This document shows, piece by piece, positions 6,296-7,713 of a stretch of 7,713 nt of DNA; within the stretch, counting starts at the first letter, position 1, and each line of letters begins with the position of its first letter. The stretch lies in NCBI GenBank assembly GCA_030616665.1, contig JAUWWX010000038.1, positions 1 through 7,713 on the forward strand, in the 5' to 3' direction. The stretch comes from an archaeon. Its GTDB lineage: Archaea; Iainarchaeota; Iainarchaeia; Iainarchaeales; GCA-2688035. A program made the position numbers and the translations under genes. Under the pieces are notes generated by a model. It searched no databases. It saw only the letters and a program-made list of their open reading frames with translations, and was not told where the DNA came from.

Positions 6296-6370
6296 GTGCA
6301 AAGAAGGCTTGGCATTGCAGCAAGGCCCCTTGGCAGAAAAGGACAGAAAACAATTACAGAGTATGCTTAG
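6296..6370 (+). pseudogene. Detached C-terminal tail of the beta-CASP nuclease
   Basis: This stretch is in the same frame as the nuclease, directly after its TAA. It has 24 sense codons (including RRLGIAARPLGRKGQK and ITEYA) and ends at TAG. In this family the strand ending HG is followed by a helix of the type E.FA..L...G..A.PL, and EREFAS plus this tail reproduces that pattern across the stop. The TAG overlaps the Shine-Dalgarno of csaA, the arrangement expected of an intact upstream gene. Translation would require readthrough of TAA, or a sense codon in the real genome. Confidence 0.75.
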
Positions 6371-6374
6371 GTGA
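6369..6374 (+). promoter_or_regulatory. Shine-Dalgarno of csaA
   Basis: AGGTGA lies 5 bases before ATG 6380 and overlaps the TAG that closes the extended nuclease frame. It fixes the csaA start at ATG 6380. The GTG at 6371 is part of the Shine-Dalgarno itself. Confidence 0.7.
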
Positions 6375-6379
6375 AAAAG

Positions 6380-6706
6380 ATGGCAACTTTTGAAGACTTC
6401 AAGAAGCTTGACATCAGGGTAGGCAAAATAGTTGAGGTAGAGGATTTTCCAGAGGCAAGAAAGCCAGCCTACAGGATAAAGATTGATTTTGGGCCACTGG
6501 GCGTGAAGAAGACAAGCGCGCAGCTAACAGGGCTTTACAGCAAAGAACAGCTGCTCGGAAAGCAAATTGTGGCAGTAGTAAATTTCCCTCCAAAACAGGT
6601 TGGCAGTTTTTTGTCCGAAGTCCTGATTCTTGGTGCCTTGAATGAAAGGGGCGTAATCCTTTTGCAGCCAGAAAGGCAGGCAAAGGAAGGCGGCAAAATC
6701 GCATAA
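6380..6706 (+). CDS. csaA: CsaA-type tRNA-binding protein
   Basis: The 108-residue product is a stand-alone tRNA-binding OB-fold domain of the CsaA/Trbp111 type, about the normal length. Family features run through it in order: FKKLDIRVGKIVEVEDFPEA near the start, YRIKIDFGPLGVKKTSAQLT in the middle, then QIVAVVNFPPKQVG, and finally SEVLILGA and VILLQPE. CsaA proteins form dimers that bind tRNA. A chaperone-like role linked to protein export has been reported for bacterial members, and the archaeal role is less clear. The start ATG 6380 is chosen because AGGTGA lies 5 bases upstream. Starting at GTG 6371 would add MKK but places the start codon inside the Shine-Dalgarno. It is the second gene of the nuclease operon and was probably translationally coupled to the intact nuclease frame. 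Confidence 0.93.
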   Translation: MATFEDFKKLDIRVGKIVEVEDFPEARKPAYRIKIDFGPLGVKKTSAQLTGLYSKEQLLGKQIVAVVNFPPKQVGSFLSEVLILGALNERGVILLQPERQAKEGGKIA

Positions 6707-6754
6707 CAACAATCCAACTAAAAACCTTTTCCACTGCCCACTACTTTGCCTTTT

Positions 6755-6794
6755 GGCTTTTAGGTTTAAACCGAATAAAACCAAAAGCCTTTTT
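6755..6794 (+). terminator. Hairpin plus T5 after csaA
   Basis: GGCTTTT-A-GGTTT (6755-6767) pairs with AAACC-AAAAGCC (6778-6789). The stem is 12 bp with one bulged A and a 10-base loop, directly followed by TTTTT (6790-6794). Archaeal RNA polymerase stops mainly at T-tracts, so the hairpin may be supporting or regulatory. It would end the nuclease-csaA transcript. Confidence 0.55.
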
Positions 6795-6800
6795 AATAAG
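6788..6800 (+). promoter_or_regulatory. TATA box of the lipoprotein gene
   Basis: CCTTTTTAATAAG is centred about 26 bases before ATG 6820 with no Shine-Dalgarno, the leaderless pattern. It overlaps the T-tract and last stem bases of the upstream hairpin. Confidence 0.5.
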
Positions 6801-6819
6801 AAAAGACTATGGTCAATGT

Positions 6820-7632
6820 ATGAAGTCGAAAAGTGTTGCATTAATTTCAATTTTACTCTTGATTTCAGTAATTTTTGTTTCAGGCTGCGTAAGCCAAGAA
6901 GAATATTGCACTAAAGCAGATTCTGGCGAAAGCATGAGCTTGACAGAGGCAAAACAAATCGCTTTGGCCAGCGAATGCGCCGAGCAAGGAGCACTTAAGG
7001 ATACTTATATGTGCAATGATGATACAGGCACCTGGTGGATTGATTTAGATATCGAAAAGGAAGGTTGCAATCCAGCTTGTGTTGTTAATGTTGCAACAAA
7101 ACAGGCAGAAATAAACTGGAGATGTACGGGTATTCCGGAAATAAACAGCTTTGATGATTGCGTAGAAGCTGGTTACCCAATAATTCCTCCAACGCCGGGT
7201 GGCTTTCCTGGGTGCAGAACACCTGATGGCAGGATTTTTTTTGATAAGGAAACAGATGTATCATTGTGTGCAAAAGACGGGGAGATGTTTTCAGTTTCAG
7301 TAGACCGTGAAGAATATCCAGACGGTTGCTGTGAAGGATTAAAAGAATGGCCTATTCCTGATACACGACTTTCAATAGCGGACGAATGCTATGAAGTTGG
7401 ACAGCCATCTCAAGCCCTATACAATATTTGCATAAAGTGTGGGGATGGGGTTTGTGGGCAACATCTTGTCTACGATGAAAATCCATGTAATTGTCCGGAA
7501 GATTGTGCAGGAAAAGATAAGTCTCATTTTTCCAGTGTAGAAGAGTTCTGCAATAGCAATGATTGGAATCTATCCATTTCCCAAGCATGTGAAGAAACTA
7601 TTAAAGATTCCCCAATATGCAAATTATGCTAA
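6820..7632 (+). CDS. Cysteine-rich secreted lipoprotein
   Basis: The product has 270 residues. It starts with a classic lipoprotein signal: MKSKS, a hydrophobic core and the lipobox VSGC with lipidated Cys23. The mature part should sit outside the membrane. There are 22 further cysteines. Three blocks can be seen. At about 38-104 is a PepSY-like or similar unit (MSLTEAKQIALASEC, then TGTWWIDLDIEKEGC and AEINWRCTG). At about 108-141 is a small unit typified by FDDCVEAGYP and GCRTPDGRIFF. At 204-229 is a knot-like motif, CIKCGDGVC followed by ENPCNCPEDC, known to me from many secreted archaeal proteins. Function is unknown; extracellular binding or an inhibitor-like role is conceivable. Asp codons are 18 GAT to 4 GAC, against 2 to 11 in the nuclease gene, so codon use differs from its neighbours. 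ATG 6820 fits the TATA spacing; ATG 6816 is out of frame. Confidence 0.88.
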   Translation: MKSKSVALISILLLISVIFVSGCVSQEEYCTKADSGESMSLTEAKQIALASECAEQGALKDTYMCNDDTGTWWIDLDIEKEGCNPACVVNVATKQAEINWRCTGIPEINSFDDCVEAGYPIIPPTPGGFPGCRTPDGRIFFDKETDVSLCAKDGEMFSVSVDREEYPDGCCEGLKEWPIPDTRLSIADECYEVGQPSQALYNICIKCGDGVCGQHLVYDENPCNCPEDCAGKDKSHFSSVEEFCNSNDWNLSISQACEETIKDSPICKLC

Positions 7633-7675
7633 AAAATAGCTCGCCGACATCGCGCATTTTCGGCTTATTGTTTTT
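7632..7675. terminator. Possible two-way terminator between convergent genes
   Basis: GCCGA (7643-7647) pairs with TCGGC (7660-7664) around a 12-base loop. TTATTGTTTTT follows on the plus strand, and on the minus strand a T6 run (A6 at 7632-7637) follows. The stem is only 5 bp, so support is modest, but the position between two converging reading frames fits. Confidence 0.35.
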
Positions 7676-7712
7676 CTTCAGCTGTCGCTTGCAGCAACTC
7701 TTCCTCTGATTT
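7665..7712 (-). CDS. Probable 3' end of a minus-strand gene
   Basis: Read on the minus strand, the window edge opens a frame of 15 codons (KSEEELLQATAEEKQ) before TAA at 7665-7667. The acidic, Gln-rich helical composition is typical of a protein C-terminus. The position 32 bases beyond the lipoprotein stop matches the convergent layout of the rest of the window. Too little is visible to name it, and chance is not excluded. Confidence 0.35.
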   Translation of the reverse strand, partial: KSEEELLQATAEEKQ

Positions 7713-7713
7713 G

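Noticed and set aside
6371..6373. GTG as the csaA start
   Set aside because: It lies inside the AGGTGA Shine-Dalgarno. ATG 6380 has the right spacing and begins where the CsaA family begins.
7015..7030. ATGATGA resembling a C box of a C/D guide RNA
   Set aside because: It lies within the lipoprotein reading frame and no D box or paired terminal stem is found at suitable distance.
1..7713. CRISPR array, insertion sequence, attachment site or defence island
   Set aside because: No regularly spaced repeats, transposase or integrase motifs, or terminal inverted repeats were seen. The tRNA gene has no repeated 3' fragment downstream in the window.

Overview
The window looks archaeal. The reasons are an archaeal/eukaryotic-type glycyl-tRNA synthetase, a tRNA gene with no encoded CCA, AT-rich TATA-like boxes about 25-26 bases upstream of several start codons that have no Shine-Dalgarno (leaderless genes), Shine-Dalgarno sequences of the AGGTGA/GGTGAT type elsewhere, and a beta-CASP nuclease next to a CsaA-type tRNA-binding protein. 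Very tight packing and several orphan proteins would suit a small-genome (DPANN-like) lineage, but the sequence does not prove this. All three stop codons end genes here, so there is no sign of a changed code.

Layout: (1) 1-993, the C-terminal part of GlyRS, converging with a small, very basic orphan protein (990-1493, minus). (2) tRNA-Thr(CGU) at 1553-1624, followed by a Nudix hydrolase (1668-2072) that converges with a membrane-anchored protein with a large beta-rich extracytoplasmic part (2073-3629, minus). (3) A divergent promoter region, 3630-3761. (4) A short protein distantly like archaeal riboflavin synthase (3762-4172), converging with a cytoplasmic coiled-coil protein (4174-5307, minus). 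(5) A likely operon of a beta-CASP metallo-nuclease (5390-6295) and csaA (6380-6706). (6) A hairpin plus T-tract that overlaps the promoter of a cysteine-rich lipoprotein (6820-7632). (7) A second stem-loop and what is probably the 3' end of another minus-strand gene at the right edge.

The most notable observation is in the nuclease. Its frame is cut by a single TAA at codon 302, but the same frame continues for 24 family-like codons to a TAG that overlaps the Shine-Dalgarno of csaA. This looks like a recent nonsense change, a sequence error or readthrough. A similar one-base issue may affect the start of the 518-residue membrane protein, where a T6 run separates an out-of-frame ATG from the reading frame.

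Functionally the recognisable genes centre on translation and RNA metabolism (GlyRS, tRNA-Thr, beta-CASP nuclease, CsaA) and nucleotide clean-up (Nudix), mixed with cell-surface and orphan proteins. No mobile element, CRISPR array or clear defence system is visible. No gene-free stretch exceeds 300 bases.
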